NCBI GenBank assembly: GCA_029449245.1
Contig: JANATF010000005.1
Span: forward strand, 2,170,001-2,234,000
DNA: 64,000 nucleotides
Direction of reading: 5' to 3'
From: Mortierella alpina
Lineage: Eukaryota; Mortierellomycota; Mortierellomycetes; Mortierellales; Mortierellaceae
Positions 1-11,500 of the stretch are shown here, one piece after another; positions within the stretch are counted from its first letter, which is position 1; each line of letters begins with the position of its first letter. A program made the translations under genes and the position numbers. A model generated the notes under the pieces. That model was not told where the DNA came from. It worked only from the letters and a program-made list of their open reading frames with translations, and did not search any database.

Positions 1-818
1 GGAGTGTCCTTATCCCAGATGGCACCGTCAGGCTCGGTCCAGAGCGAGTAGAACGAGATTTCGTCTTTGCTGTTCTTGTGGGCACTATCGTATTGCGAAG
101 TAGAATTTCTGATGAGAACCGAAAAGCATAATCTTGGTCTCTCGATTCCATCATGTATTTGGAGCGGTTACGTGAGATAGGTAGCGAGTCCTTACCGAGC
201 GTGAATGTACTTGCCATCGCCAAGGTGGATCTTGGCAAAATAGTTGCTATTTACAACGGAAGCAGAAAGTAGGCGTAAGTCAGCTTTCTCAGGTAGTGTC
301 TACACATAAGTAGTATAAACCATTATTTAGAAACCCATACCGGCCAAAAGCAACATCCTCGGTGGCGTAGAGAGTAGGGGTGTACTCAGAGATGTGCTTC
401 ACTATCAAGAGAGACAAAGGTATTGTGAACATGAAGAAGTGAGAAAAGGGAAGCCAGACCCGCAAAAACTGTTAGGGATGGCTCTCGCCCTTGGCGGGCG
501 TAAGCTCTTCTGTAGCGGCGTGTATTGCCTGCATCTTACGCTTGTCCATCTCGTGAAGGCCGTGAACGTCGTCCGCGCGGTTGATTTTATGAATCTCTTT
601 CAGGACATCGTCCTTGATGGAGCGGAAGACTAACGAGTAATTTAGTAACAAGGTGCAGAGTTCAAAGTGTGAGAAAATTGGCAGGCGATTAAACTGTAGA
701 TGGAGACGGTCGAGTCAATGATGGTGGATAGCAGAGGGAGACTTGACAACTTACTGGTGATGCACTCCTCGTCCGCCTCGCGAGGTGGAGACATGTTGTT
801 GTGCTTGTAGTCGGACAT
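1..818 (-). CDS. Partial cystatin (stefin)-like protein, five exons, cut by the window edge
   Basis: Starts at 818 (ATG) with exons 818-755, 629-540, 401-341, 246-196 and 108-1; all junctions are GT-AG and keep one frame. The start reads MSDYKHNNMSPPREADEEC. The central part reads YATEDVAFGR then NYFAKIHLGDGKYIHAR, which resembles the stefin/cystatin core (a QVVAG-type loop followed by NYFxKxHxGDxxxxHxRV). Cystatins are small inhibitors of papain-like cysteine proteases, and cytosolic stefins lack a signal peptide, as here. The canonical QVVAG loop is not present in full: VAFGR sits in its place, so inhibitory activity is uncertain. The last visible exon (ending near EPDGAIWDKDT) does not resemble the usual stefin end, and the stop lies outside the window. 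The family call rests on one short match and could be wrong; the exon structure is better supported than the function. Confidence 0.42.
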
Positions 819-1493
819 GGTGGTGTACGGATGAAAAAGTGAAAGATGTTGAAGAAAGGAGAAAGAAAGAGTGGCACTTTATAGCTACTGGCTTACCCCT
901 CGTTCTGGAAAGAAAAGGATCATGCATGTTGTAGCAGCGTATTGGACTCACCTTACAGGGGAACGGAGAGCCCACCATGGCGTGTAAAAATAACACGAAA
1001 ACGTATTGACTCTGCCTTGCTTTTGTTCGAAAGTTGGGTCAGGACTATGGAACAACAAAAGACCATGATGGACAGACAACTAGCTCCACGCTTCTACCCT
1101 TGCTCGCGTTTCTACCCTTGCTCGCGTTTCCCTCTCGGTTTTCCATGCGTTTGGTACCGCGGAGGAGAAAGGGATAAGTATTTTTGGGCTGAGGACCATG
1201 GGGCTATAGTTGCGTAAGCAGGAGACCAGGGCATCGGGCCACCCTTCCACCCGAGGCAGTGAACAACTTTTATGACGTGAGTTATGTTTTTCTTCGCTCC
1301 CTTCCCCTGTTGGATGTTCGCCAGACCTTGAACACCAGGCAGTCGCGTTTCTTTTGGCACCATTCACGCGCCTGGCGCATAACAAACAAGCCACTGCAAC
1401 ACTCAAAAGCGCGCGTTTTTGTGCCTTTGTCCAGCCCCGCTCCTTTCTCCTGTTTCAAGTTACCATTCCACCGACGCACCTCAAGGATTCCAC
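819..1493. other. Divergent intergenic region between the cystatin-like gene and HAT1
   Basis: This 675-bp stretch separates two divergently transcribed genes and should hold both promoters. I see no convincing coding exon. It contains a perfect two-copy 18-bp tandem duplication (1093-1128) and pyrimidine-rich DNA just before the HAT1 start. Confidence 0.6.
1093..1128. repeat. Two perfect tandem copies of an 18-bp unit
   Basis: The unit TCTACCCTTGCTCGCGTT occurs at 1093-1110 and again at 1111-1128 without a mismatch. It lies in the intergenic region upstream of HAT1. Confidence 0.85.
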
Positions 1494-3371
1494 ATGAACG
1501 CACTCAAACAATGGGTCTCCAACTCCACAGAGGCAGTCAATATTCGACTCGGTAGGAGTTTGTAGAGTTTCTTTATGGCAGCACCCGTTGACAAAGCTGG
1601 ATGGCCCATCCGCAGTTGCGACTTGTGCCCTCATTAATGACCTTCTTTTGTCGCCATTAGTCAAGGCCCCTCCAGGGAGCAATGGAGACGATGAGGAAGA
1701 GGATATCATAGAGTTCAACCCAGTATTCACATATCCAATCTTTGGAGAGCAAGAGCAGATTTTTGGATACAAGGACTTGATCATCAACGTAGGAAGCAGT
1801 CAGAGAAACCACGTCTGATGCTTGGTTCTTGCAACGTAGCGCACCTCTACGCCGCTCCTCTTAACCAACAACGCTCGTTGTTTTTACGACCTCACCTTTG
1901 TGAACTTTTTTAGCTCGAGTTTGCATCTGGATCCCTGGCATCGTGCTTTAGCATGGGATATAAGGACAAAAAGCCTACGGCTGACAAGATCTACACTGCC
2001 ATGAAGGATTATTTGCCACCAGGTGAGGGGACTGTACAGCATGCGGGGTCATTCTTGGAAGCCTCTTCAGGGGCAAGGATCCATCTAACAAGAATGGTAC
2101 ATGCTCTTCTATGGGATCCGATACGTTCTAGATATCATTGACAATCATGATCAGTTCTCCCAGATTGTGCAGCGCGATTGCAAAGAGTTTAAGCCCATGG
2201 GAACCAAAGTCGGAGAATACCGCGTCAACAGCAACAGCGAGGGTGCAGAAAACAGTGTGTTTGAGTTTTACCAGGTAAGGCTTTGCCCGAACGAAGGTCT
2301 GGAGCAAAATCGCCTTTAGGATATTTAAAGCTTGAATCAACACTGATGCAGACCCAAACATCCTTCTTACTCTGATGGCTCTTTCTCAAGGCAAAGTTCG
2401 ACACACCCAGATTTCAGGAATACCACAAACGGCTACAGTGCTTTGCCATATTCTTCATCGAGGGCGCGTCGTTCATCGAGGATACGGACGAGAAGTGGGA
2501 GGTCAAATTGCTTTTCGAACGGGTGTCAGAAAATGGACAGGAGTCCTACAACATCGTGGGCTACTGCACCATGTATCCGTACTTTTACTACCCGGATCAA
2601 GTGCGCATGAGGATCAGGTAAGCAGTCTGGAGGCAGCTACTCTCCATGTTACCTTGTAAGCATTGCCTTAGAAAGACAAATTGGCTGACAGACACATCTG
2701 CGTTGGCTAGTCAATTCTTGATCTTACCCCCTTATCAGCAGCAAGGACATGGAAGCAGGCTCTATCAATCACTCTATAATGACTTCTGCAGCCGAAAAGA
2801 TGTTCGAGAAATGACAGGTTGGTAGCTTGAGCTGGATTTGTAGTGATGCCTTCACTGTGGACAACATCTAATCTGCTGTATCTGATCATTTTAGTGGAGG
2901 ATCCAAATGAAGAGTTCAGCGATCTGAGGGACAAGAACGACATGAAGCATTTGACTCAGAAAGGCGTTTTCAAGGATGTGCAAGCACCGATTAAGAAAGA
3001 CAGGATAGAGAAAGTCGCCCAGACCTACAAGTTGACCAAAGTTCGTGCGCTATGTGCTGATTTCGGGTTATACGCAATAGGGATGAGCTTGTGCACTAAC
3101 CCCACACACCCCTTGCCCCTCACCCCTTCAAACCACGCCGTTTCGGTAGAGGCAAGTGGCCCGCTGCTTCGAACTGGCACTCCTCCGGAATCTAGACAAG
3201 AGGAATAAGGCCCAGTATAAAGCATTCCGTCTGCAGGTCAAGGAACGCCTCTTCAGACACAATGCGGAAGCCCTGAATACTCTAGATAAGGAGGAGAGGA
3301 TCGAGAAACTTCACGAGACCTTCATCAGCGTAGAGGAGGACTACCATCGCATCCTGGCGCTACTTTCATAG
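1494..3371 (+). CDS. HAT1: Histone acetyltransferase type B catalytic subunit Hat1
   Basis: Exons 1494-1551, 1661-1788, 1914-2022, 2132-2274, 2391-2617, 2711-2817, 2895-3040 and 3150-3371 join in frame to 379 codons. The protein has the Hat1 N-terminal domain (FNPVFTYPIFGEQEQIFGYK), the EYHKRLQ and FIEGASFIED segments, and the GNAT acetyl-CoA loop QQQGHG near residue 225, followed by the EDPNEEFSDLRD block typical of Hat1 (human EDPSKSYVKLRD). Hat1 acetylates newly made histone H4 on K5 and K12 with an RbAp46/48-type partner before chromatin assembly. Length is close to yeast and human Hat1. The start MNALKQWVSNSTEAVNIRLV aligns with the N-terminal strand of the family. RCC1-like gene follows 150 bp downstream on the same strand. 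Confidence 0.95.
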
Positions 3372-3522
3372 CTCCAGTGTTGCTGTGCAAGAAAACGGAA
3401 GCATTAGTAATGAAAGTAATGTGTGAATTACACCTGGTGATCCTTCACATCACAAAACGATAAATCTCTTTCTTTTCACAGCACAACTCTCCCTCTGTTC
3501 CACACTCCTCTTTCGCTTTGCA

Positions 3523-4981
3523 ATGGCTATTGAAAGCTTTGGCTATGGTGCCACATTGACCCAACGTGTTGCCATCCCTCAACACACCCGTCATATCCTC
3601 TTTGCGGGCTGGACTAGCCAGGTCGTCGGTACGTAGCCTGCACGCCGCGCGATCCTACAAACAAACGTGGACGTGGCGACACTGTACTAAACGTAAGTTG
3701 ACGCAATAGAGAGCAAGGATGGGTGCGTAGAGATATGTGGCGTGCATAGTCGCGAGGAGGCTAGCATCGTGCAAAAGTACCTCGACGATCATTTGAACGG
3801 ATCTACGGACGGTTCTGCCGAGCCAAAGTTTTATGGATGGGAGTGTTTACAGGGTGTTTGCTTACCATCAGGCGGCATCATAGCCCTTTACCCACGCTCG
3901 CCTCCATGCGCAGAAGACATATTGCTTGGATCCGACCGAGCGGAGCAGCCGTTGTTGAGCGAACCTCGCTTGATGCTGGGAGGGGCAAGAGATGTTGCTG
4001 CTTGTGGGCGGTCGAAAGATCATTGGACAGTGGTGGTGGACCGTTCAGGGCAGTTGTTGCAGTGGTCAGACGTTGATCTAGCAGTACGTCCGGTGCCTCA
4101 GGCCGTGGCATCGGCTCAAAGGCCCGAGGTGGTGTATACGCGCGTCTGGTCCGGAGAGGCCCATATGCTAGCACTCGACACCGAAGGGACGCTCTATAGC
4201 TGGGGGTCTGGTCGACATGGCCAATTGGGACATGGCGATCTTGCGTCATTCAGCGCGCCCAAGGCGATTGAGGCCCTCCAGGGTATCAGGATCAGCAGTG
4301 CAGCATGCGGTGCTTCATTCAGTGTTGCAGTATCCGGTAAGTTGGTCGGGTGGCATACTACATGATGATACTCACTTCCCGAAAAATGCAAGTATCATAT
4401 AACACTCTGGACTTCAATATGCTTTCTGAACTTATCATCAGAATTGGGAGATATATATACCTTCGGACTCAACGACCACGGACAGCTTGGTATCGGCAAG
4501 AAGCCTTCAGCATCCAGTGGCCGTAGAGTTGAGCCGCTTCTTGTACGTAATACGGCGCTTCCCCAGCTGGTGGATTTTTACGAGGAGGGTTCGGAGGAGC
4601 CATTGGAGCTTACCATAGTGTCCGTTGCCTGTGGAAGTGCGCACACTGTGGCCCTTGATGGTAAGAGTGTGCTTCAAAGGACATTGCGCAATTGACTGTG
4701 GGCTCCTCAAATTTCTTACATTCAAGTTGCGTATTGTAGATCAAGGTCGCGCGTGGAGTTGTGGGTGGGGGAAGTATGGACAACTGAGTGAGCCAGCTCA
4801 ACCAAACGACATGAATCAGCAACAGGCGTTCGAAAGGATGCTGTCAAGCGGCTGTGGAACGACACGGACTGATCAATTTCTGTTTCGAAGGATGCTTCAT
4901 GATGACGACTGGATGGTAACGGGACTCTGCTGTGGGCTGTGGAGTACGTTCGTGTACGGGGGGAAAGGAGGGGCAGACTAA
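3523..4981 (+). CDS. RCC1-repeat protein, RCCD1-like
   Basis: Exons 3523-3628, 3710-4336, 4442-4660 and 4740-4981 give 397 residues. The sequence contains typical RCC1 beta-propeller blades: LYSWGSGRHGQLGHGD near residue 225, IYTFGLNDHGQLGIG, and CGWGKYGQLS, each preceded by CG-S/A-HT/MLAL-type strands. The end, VTGLCCGLWSTFVYG, matches the C-terminal VTCGPWNTYVY end of animal RCCD1, and the overall length (RCCD1 is about 376 residues) agrees. RCCD1 partners the histone demethylase KDM8 in animals; whether the fungal protein does so is unknown. General RCC1 proteins act as GEFs or scaffolds. The family is certain, the RCCD1 orthology likely. Confidence 0.85.
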
Positions 4982-5761
4982 CAGTCCGCAGCGGTTGGTG
5001 CGAGGATGATGAGGTCTTTGGATATGCCAGGGCAAGATTGCTGCATACCAGGTACACTTGACAGCTGTGCAAGGGGGCACCCGCACTGTCGCTTTCTCAG
5101 GAGACAACAGAATTTGATAGTGTATAAAGAAGCCCATGCCACATGGCCCAGTGCGAGTTGCAAAAGAGAAGGAGGTTAGAGTAATGATCAGCAGAAAGAG
5201 GGGACCAGGCGAGGACGAGAGAACAGAGAAGGCAAGAAAGGGAGAGGTAAGAAGGCATGTCGCGAAGCAAGGAAGCAAGGAAGCAAGGTAGCAAGGTAGC
5301 AAGGTAGCAAGGTAGCAAGGTAGCAAGGTAGCAAGGAAGCAAGGAATCAAGGTAGCAAGGAAGCAAGGTAGCAAGGAACGGAAAGAAGCATTGAAAAGAG
5401 GACCACGTTTTCCTGGACCGGAAGAGCAGCGCGATTGCGGACGCGCACCCAATCAGGGTGTTCGTCTCTGTCCCTCTGACAATGACAAAGGAACAGGCAC
5501 GCAAAAGACACGCAACCCAAAGAGAACAAAAAAGTCTTTATTTTGCAGGCTTTCGCTCTTTGTCTCTCTTCCTTCGCTCTTCGTCGACATCTTTTCTTCT
5601 CCTCGCTCCTCTCTCTCCTCACTCACTCATACTCTTATTCACACTCACCACTCACCACCACCACAGTCGCCTGCCTACCCGTCCCCCTCCCTCCATTCAT
5701 CGCTCTCGCACTCACTCCGCTGCGCCCGCTCCTCTTCTTGAACCGCCACTGTCTGCTCCCT
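4982..5761. other. Intergenic region upstream of ubiquilin with minisatellite and pyrimidine-rich leader
   Basis: No gene is supported here. It holds the 8-bp minisatellite at 5264-5375 and then a strongly CT-rich stretch (about 5550-5760) leading into the ubiquilin start, a common pattern upstream of the + strand genes in this window. Confidence 0.6.
5264..5375. repeat. 8-bp minisatellite, 14 units
   Basis: Fourteen contiguous 8-bp units alternate between GAAGCAAG and GTAGCAAG, with a single GAATCAAG variant at 5344-5351. The order is three GAAG units, six GTAG units, then GAAG, GAAT, GTAG, GAAG, GTAG. On the other strand it can be read as a Leu-Pro-Cys-Tyr-rich ORF, which I regard as an artefact of the repeat. 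Confidence 0.92.
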
Positions 5762-8435
5762 ATGGACGACTCCGACACCGCAGCGCCTCAGCAGGCCATC
5801 GTCCTCACCATCCGACCCTCCTCGGGCTCAACCTTCACCACCGCCATCTCCACCGACAGCACCGTGCTGCAGCTCAAGGAGAAGCTCGCCACCGCAGACC
5901 TGCCTGCATCCGCCATCCGCCTGGTCTACTCGGGACGGGTGCTCAAGGACGATGACCAACTCTCGGTCTACTGTAAGTCCTCCTCACTTTCACTCACTCG
6001 CCCACCATTTGTTCTCCTGCTTTGGATGCATGGGAATGCGCCTGCATGACATTTGGCATATGAAATGCATAGCGTGGTAGTATTACTTTTCTTTTTCAAC
6101 GATATGCAAACATGCTTTGGCTCTTGTGTAATGATGGCAACAAGAACCACAGCCAGAGCCAACCATGACGCAAGTGCATCGCTTATACAAACATGGCCCA
6201 ACCTCTCCGAAAGGTGAACCACATACTAACGTACCATTTACACACAAATTATCTGGTAGCCATCAAGGAGGGACACACCATCCACATGGTCAAAAGCGCA
6301 ACCAACCGCGCGAATGAGCAGGCTGTACAGACTGTGCGACCCAGCAGCAGCACCAGGAGCTCGGCAGGACCTGATGGATCTGATGAACAAGTATGTGTGA
6401 TTCATTGTCTGGAACCAATGGGATTTTATTGTTTTGTCTACAAGGACGGTGGCCCAGCTCGTGTATTGGAGTGCAAACGTCGGGAAGAGCTTTTGCGTGT
6501 ATCAGCGCGATGTCATAGATACAGGCGTGGCAAAGTGCGCAGAAGTCAACAAGAGACAGGGATGACGACAAAGGATCGATCATTTGTATACAAAACTACA
6601 TGTATACGCAAGGCGAAAGACATCGGGACGAAGGCTCTTTCTATCACTCGCTGACCTGTATATCCTTTGTTCTTTGCGTGGAGCCAGGACAGTGGGGCAA
6701 TGGGTGGGCTACGGAACAAATTCAGCACTCTTACTGCGCTCTCTGTACACTTCACTTCAGCCGTGAGCCCTGAAGCCATCAGGATAAGGACTAATGCAGT
6801 TATGTCGTTTTTTCTCTATGCGTCCGTTGTGTACTTTAGGCTATGCTGAACACTTTGCTGGACAACCCTGCGATCAGAGTACGTTTGCAATTAAGGACGA
6901 TCAACGCACAGTGCGCTGATGCATCAATATATTCTTTATATGCACGAAAATGAATCGGAGGATACAGAGCAATAGGTCGACGGTGGTTGACCACATATCC
7001 TTGCGTCTGCACCGTTATTTATTAATAGGATATGATGGCCAACCCAGAGTTAGTCCGCAGGATGATGATGTCGAATCCACAAACCCGAGAGGTCATGGAG
7101 AACAACCCCGAGGTAGCCCAGATGCTCAACGACCCTTCCTTCCTCCGTCAGGTAAAACCTCATGCTCCGTCATTACATGTTCAGTCAGAACAATAGCCTA
7201 TGCCTTGCTTTTCGGACAATATTCATTTTTTGGCTGATGCTTGGACGTGCGTCGCTTTATATAGTCATTGGACATTGCCAGGAACCCAAAGCTCATGAAG
7301 CAGGCACTGAGGAACAACGACAGAGCGTTGTCCAATCTGGAGATGATACCCGGAGGATTTAATCATCTTCGAAGAATGTACCACAGTGTCCAGGAACCGA
7401 TGGAGGCTTCCAGAAATGCACCCGAGCCCTCCACAGACGATCTGAATGAACGCTTTGCAGCGAGACTCAATGCTGATACCCGTCCGAATGCTGGCGCCCT
7501 CAATACAACCGCCCTTCCCAACCCCTGGGCTCCACCACCGAGATCTCAAACCAACACCACTGGACGTAAGTTGAATGGTTCATTTCTTTATGACTGAATT
7601 AATTTTTATAGCCTGGGATGAAGTTTACAGTTCACTCATATCGTCCACACTCATATCGTCGATAGCCGGCACAATGTTTCCAGGCATGCCTGGAGGAATG
7701 GGAGGATTCAACCCGTTTGCATCTAATCCGTTTGCCATGGATGGCTCTGGTGGCGCTGCAAGGGCTAGTGGATTATCTGGATCAGCCGGATCAGGAGCAC
7801 AGGCAGGCAACGCACAGGCATTTCCAAGTCCATTTGCAGCCATGATGAACCAGAGGATGGGTGCGACGAATGGAAATCCTCCGCCCAACCCTTTTGGTCT
7901 TCCAGGGATGAGCAACGGCGAAGGATTTCCGCCCATGATGGGGGTGAGCAATAACCCAGAGATGTTCCAGCAAATGATGCAGTTTAATCAAATGATGCGG
8001 CAGATGCAACAGCAGCGACCATCCCAGCCATATTCACAGATACCACCACCTTCCGCCTTTCCATCCTTTGCAAATATGTAAGTTTTTGATTGCTAATTCT
8101 TTACGGCAACTACAAGGTCGCACAACGAACAGGTTCTGATACAATGTTGCATGGCCCCCCGCTATGATAGGTTTGGTGGACTGCCTCCGGTCGCCGACCC
8201 CACAAACACCATGGGAACCCCGTCCTCTAATACCTCGACCAACAACGCAACAGCCGCAACCACAGCAACTCCTTCCGCAGCAACAGCAACTACTCAGTCA
8301 CCAGAAGAGCGGTTTGAAGCACAGCTAGCATCGTTGCGGGACATGGGCTTCTCAGACACGAGCAGGAATGTGCGTGCCCTGCTTGCTTCCGGAGGAGATG
8401 TCAATTCTGCCATAGAGTTCTTGCTTCGAATGTAG
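5762..8435 (+). CDS. DSK2: Ubiquilin / Dsk2-type UBL-UBA proteasome shuttle
   Basis: Eight exons (5762-5972, 6260-6390, 6688-6744, 6840-6878, 7029-7151, 7265-7565, 7666-8077, 8171-8435) give 512 residues. An N-terminal ubiquitin-like domain (RLVYSGRVLKDDDQLSVY, then IKEGHTIHMVK) is followed by STI1-type repeats (NPELVRRMMMSNPQTREVME, then ARNPKLMKQALRNNDRALSN and IPGGFNHLRRMY), a Gly/Met/Asn/Pro-rich linker (GMPGGMGGFNPFASNPF) and a C-terminal UBA domain (SLRDMGFSDTSRNVRALLAS). This order is the ubiquilin architecture: the UBL binds the proteasome and the UBA binds ubiquitinated clients. The acceptor of the last exon could instead be 8117; I chose 8171 because it gives a cleaner junction (ANMFGGLPP). 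Confidence 0.94.
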
Positions 8436-8520
8436 GCAAAATACACACCACTTGCTTTTGTAAAAAAAAAAGAGAAAAGAAAAGAAGAGACGCATCTAGT
8501 TTAAAATACAAGTAATAGGG

Positions 8521-11500
8521 CTAAGGCGTGTCCTCCACAACCAGCTCAAACAGCATCTGCAGAAATTCTTGAATGCGTTCCTCTCCGCCTTGTTCTAACA
8601 TGGCGGCAAATCTTGGCTCAACCGCCACAGGTCCGAGCCGCAGCACCATCCGTTTGAGTACATCCCAGACGAGTCTATAGAACGGGTGCTCAGGTGAGTG
8701 CATGTCTCCATAGCGAGGATCCGAGCACACCTCAAAGACCATCAACAGGCACTCCTGAATGGACTCTTGTGTTTCCTCCTCGGCCTCTGTCTCCAGATCT
8801 CTGTCCTGACCCATTTCTGAGGCGTCATTGTCCTCCAATACAGTCGCCAGGCTGTCATCACCGTTCCTTAGATCCATGGCAGCCCAGGAGGACTCTTGGT
8901 CGAGTCGCATCCGTTTCACAAACTCGGCTTGAGGACTCTCCTCGCGCGTGCGCCTTAAACTCTCACTCACACTTGCTTCCGTGTCCATGGCAGACCGAGC
9001 CTGCAATCGATAATGTTTCATCTCTCTTGTTTGGAGCGTGTTCAGGATCCAGGTCTCTGCCAGTCTGCGGATATACACCACCATGAACCTCTCTGCACAG
9101 GCCAACAGTCGAAGTACCATGGAGAGGGGCAAATCCTGTGGCAGGACATGTTGCGCCGTCAGTAAAGACTCTCCCACGACCTCCAACAACATCTCGAAAT
9201 CGTCCGCTTCAACGTCCTGAATCCTAATCTGGTTCTGTGTCGTCTCCTTGAACTCCCCAAGGAGCAAATTGTAGAAAAACTCGGAGCAACGGGCGAGGAC
9301 AAGACGGTTCTCGAACGCAATCACGCGATCCTGCACCAAGAACTTCACTGGGAGGCGATGTTCATCGAGTGTAGGCTCACTATTCAAAGCAGCAGCGCTG
9401 TTGCTCTCGGCCTTGAGCATCTGGACATAGGCTTCCCGCTCCGTCGTCATCACGTTCCCATACGACTGTTTCAAATCCTGATGCTGTACACGCCACCGTG
9501 GGCAATTCCTCCAACTCAAAGACTGAATTGCCAGTGCAGCACTGAACCGCCGCATCTTTGCCTCTGCCTTCTGCGCCAGCAGGTCCTCCGTCTCCTGAAT
9601 GTTGCTTTGCCGCTGGTTGTCACTACTCTCTCCACCTTCGAGAGTCGGTTCTGCCTCCTGCTTCTCTTCAGCGTCCTCGTAATCCATCTCAAGTGTGAGC
9701 ATCCTGCAAGCGACCCCAAAGATGGACTCTGAGTTCAACAGCACAGTCTTGTCGGCTTTGGACGTCCATGAGGTCATAGACGATGTCTTATTCGATGGCT
9801 CCGAGGCATATAGAAATACAAGAGCGCAATACTCGCGCAACCAGTACACCGATTCCGAGGTTTCATCCGCGTCCTGAAACGAACGGTTGCCGCCCACGTA
9901 CTGGTACACGCGCTCGAATTGGCTCTTCAGAGGCTGCATAGCGCTCCGAAATTGTAGGAGGAGCTGTACATGAAGCTCATGCTGACTTGGAGTGGGTAGG
10001 ATTTGATCTCGGGAAGTGTCCATCTCAGAAACTAAGGTACAGATCCGGTTCATAATCGAAAAAAGTCAGAAAACAACTCTCTGCAGCAGGCTGATGATTT
10101 CGCATGTGTCAATGACTTTTCGTTAGCAATCAGACCAACGTACCATCGCACACAAGCTTCGTGTCGTAGAACGAGAGGGGCCGATCAATCTCCAGAATAG
10201 CCGCAAAGAGCTCCGTGATAGTGTTGTTCGAAACGATACCCTTGGCCAAGTCCACAGCCGACATAATTCGCCGCAGTGTAGTCAGAAGAGCCTTTTCCAA
10301 TGACGAGTGCACAGTTTCCGCAGAGTTCAGTTGCATCTCGCCCTCGCCCTTATCAGCAGACGGTGGTCCATGGAGGTTTACAAGGAGTCGCTCGACCATC
10401 AGCCGACTAAGGATCCAGATTGCACCGGGCTTAGAAATAAGACGTTGTTGGCATCCTGAAAACTGCGCCAGCACAGAGAGCAGCCAGGCAGCCTCTGACA
10501 GCAAGGGGTCTTGATTATCCAGCAATACATGTCTCCGCCTCTTCCTCGTGCAGGCTTTGGAATACATCGATCCCACCACAAGTTCGCTGGACCACGTTGT
10601 GCCGGGTGGGGCAATGATAGCCAACAGCAATGGAACTATTGATATGGAATTGGTAATATCGGACCTTACCACCGTGGCTGGCATGTTGCTCTTCCAAAAA
10701 TCTGTATCGACGATTGACGTGTCCAGGTCGGCCAGCTGCTCTAGACTTTGTCGATCATACCAGAAATTCTTTAAGGCGCCTAGGCAAGCACGCGCGATCT
10801 CCCGACAGAGTTTTTCCTTTGCGCTGTATCCACAGGCTTCGAGTCGCCTGACGCTCGCGCCCAGCAGCATTGTGATGAACAACAGTGACGACCACCGCCC
10901 GCGCATTTTGATCCTGACACCTGCCTCGACTCCAAAATACACCATGGTCTCCGCCAGATATACTGTCCGCATCTTGGCCCACTGGGCCGCTTCTGACGTT
11001 CCGTGACGGCACTCTGGACCCACGAGGACCTCCACCATTTGCAACCGGTAGAATCGAGGACCAAACAGCTCAGAGAGCATGCTGCGGCCTTTGGGGTGGT
11101 GCTTCCAGAACAGCTTGAAGATTCCGAGGACCTTGACCTGATGTTCACCCTGTTTCAGCCACTCCTTGGCCTCACGCTCGCCAAATGGCGGGTACACTGA
11201 GCTCCTGTCCCAACTCTCCAAGGGTTGCATGATCATGTCGACGAGTGATGTGTATCCGAGTGTCCACTGATCCATGGTCACGTCATCGATGGCTGAGATA
11301 GCAGAGTCAGTGTGCAAGATTGACCGCAGCAAGTTGAACGTATGGTTCCGTATTCGTTGTTCGGCCGAATCTGTGATCTCTATTCCAAGAAGCTGCTCCA
11401 TGTCTGACATCAAGAGCACTAGGAGGTTGAGCAAGCGACCCTGCAGTACGAGATCGTCGCCCTCACGCGACGCGCCCATGCATGCACTCAAGATCCCGAG

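Noticed and set aside
5097-5504. Leu/Pro/Cys/Tyr repeat protein on the minus strand
   Set aside because: It is the translation of the 8-bp minisatellite.
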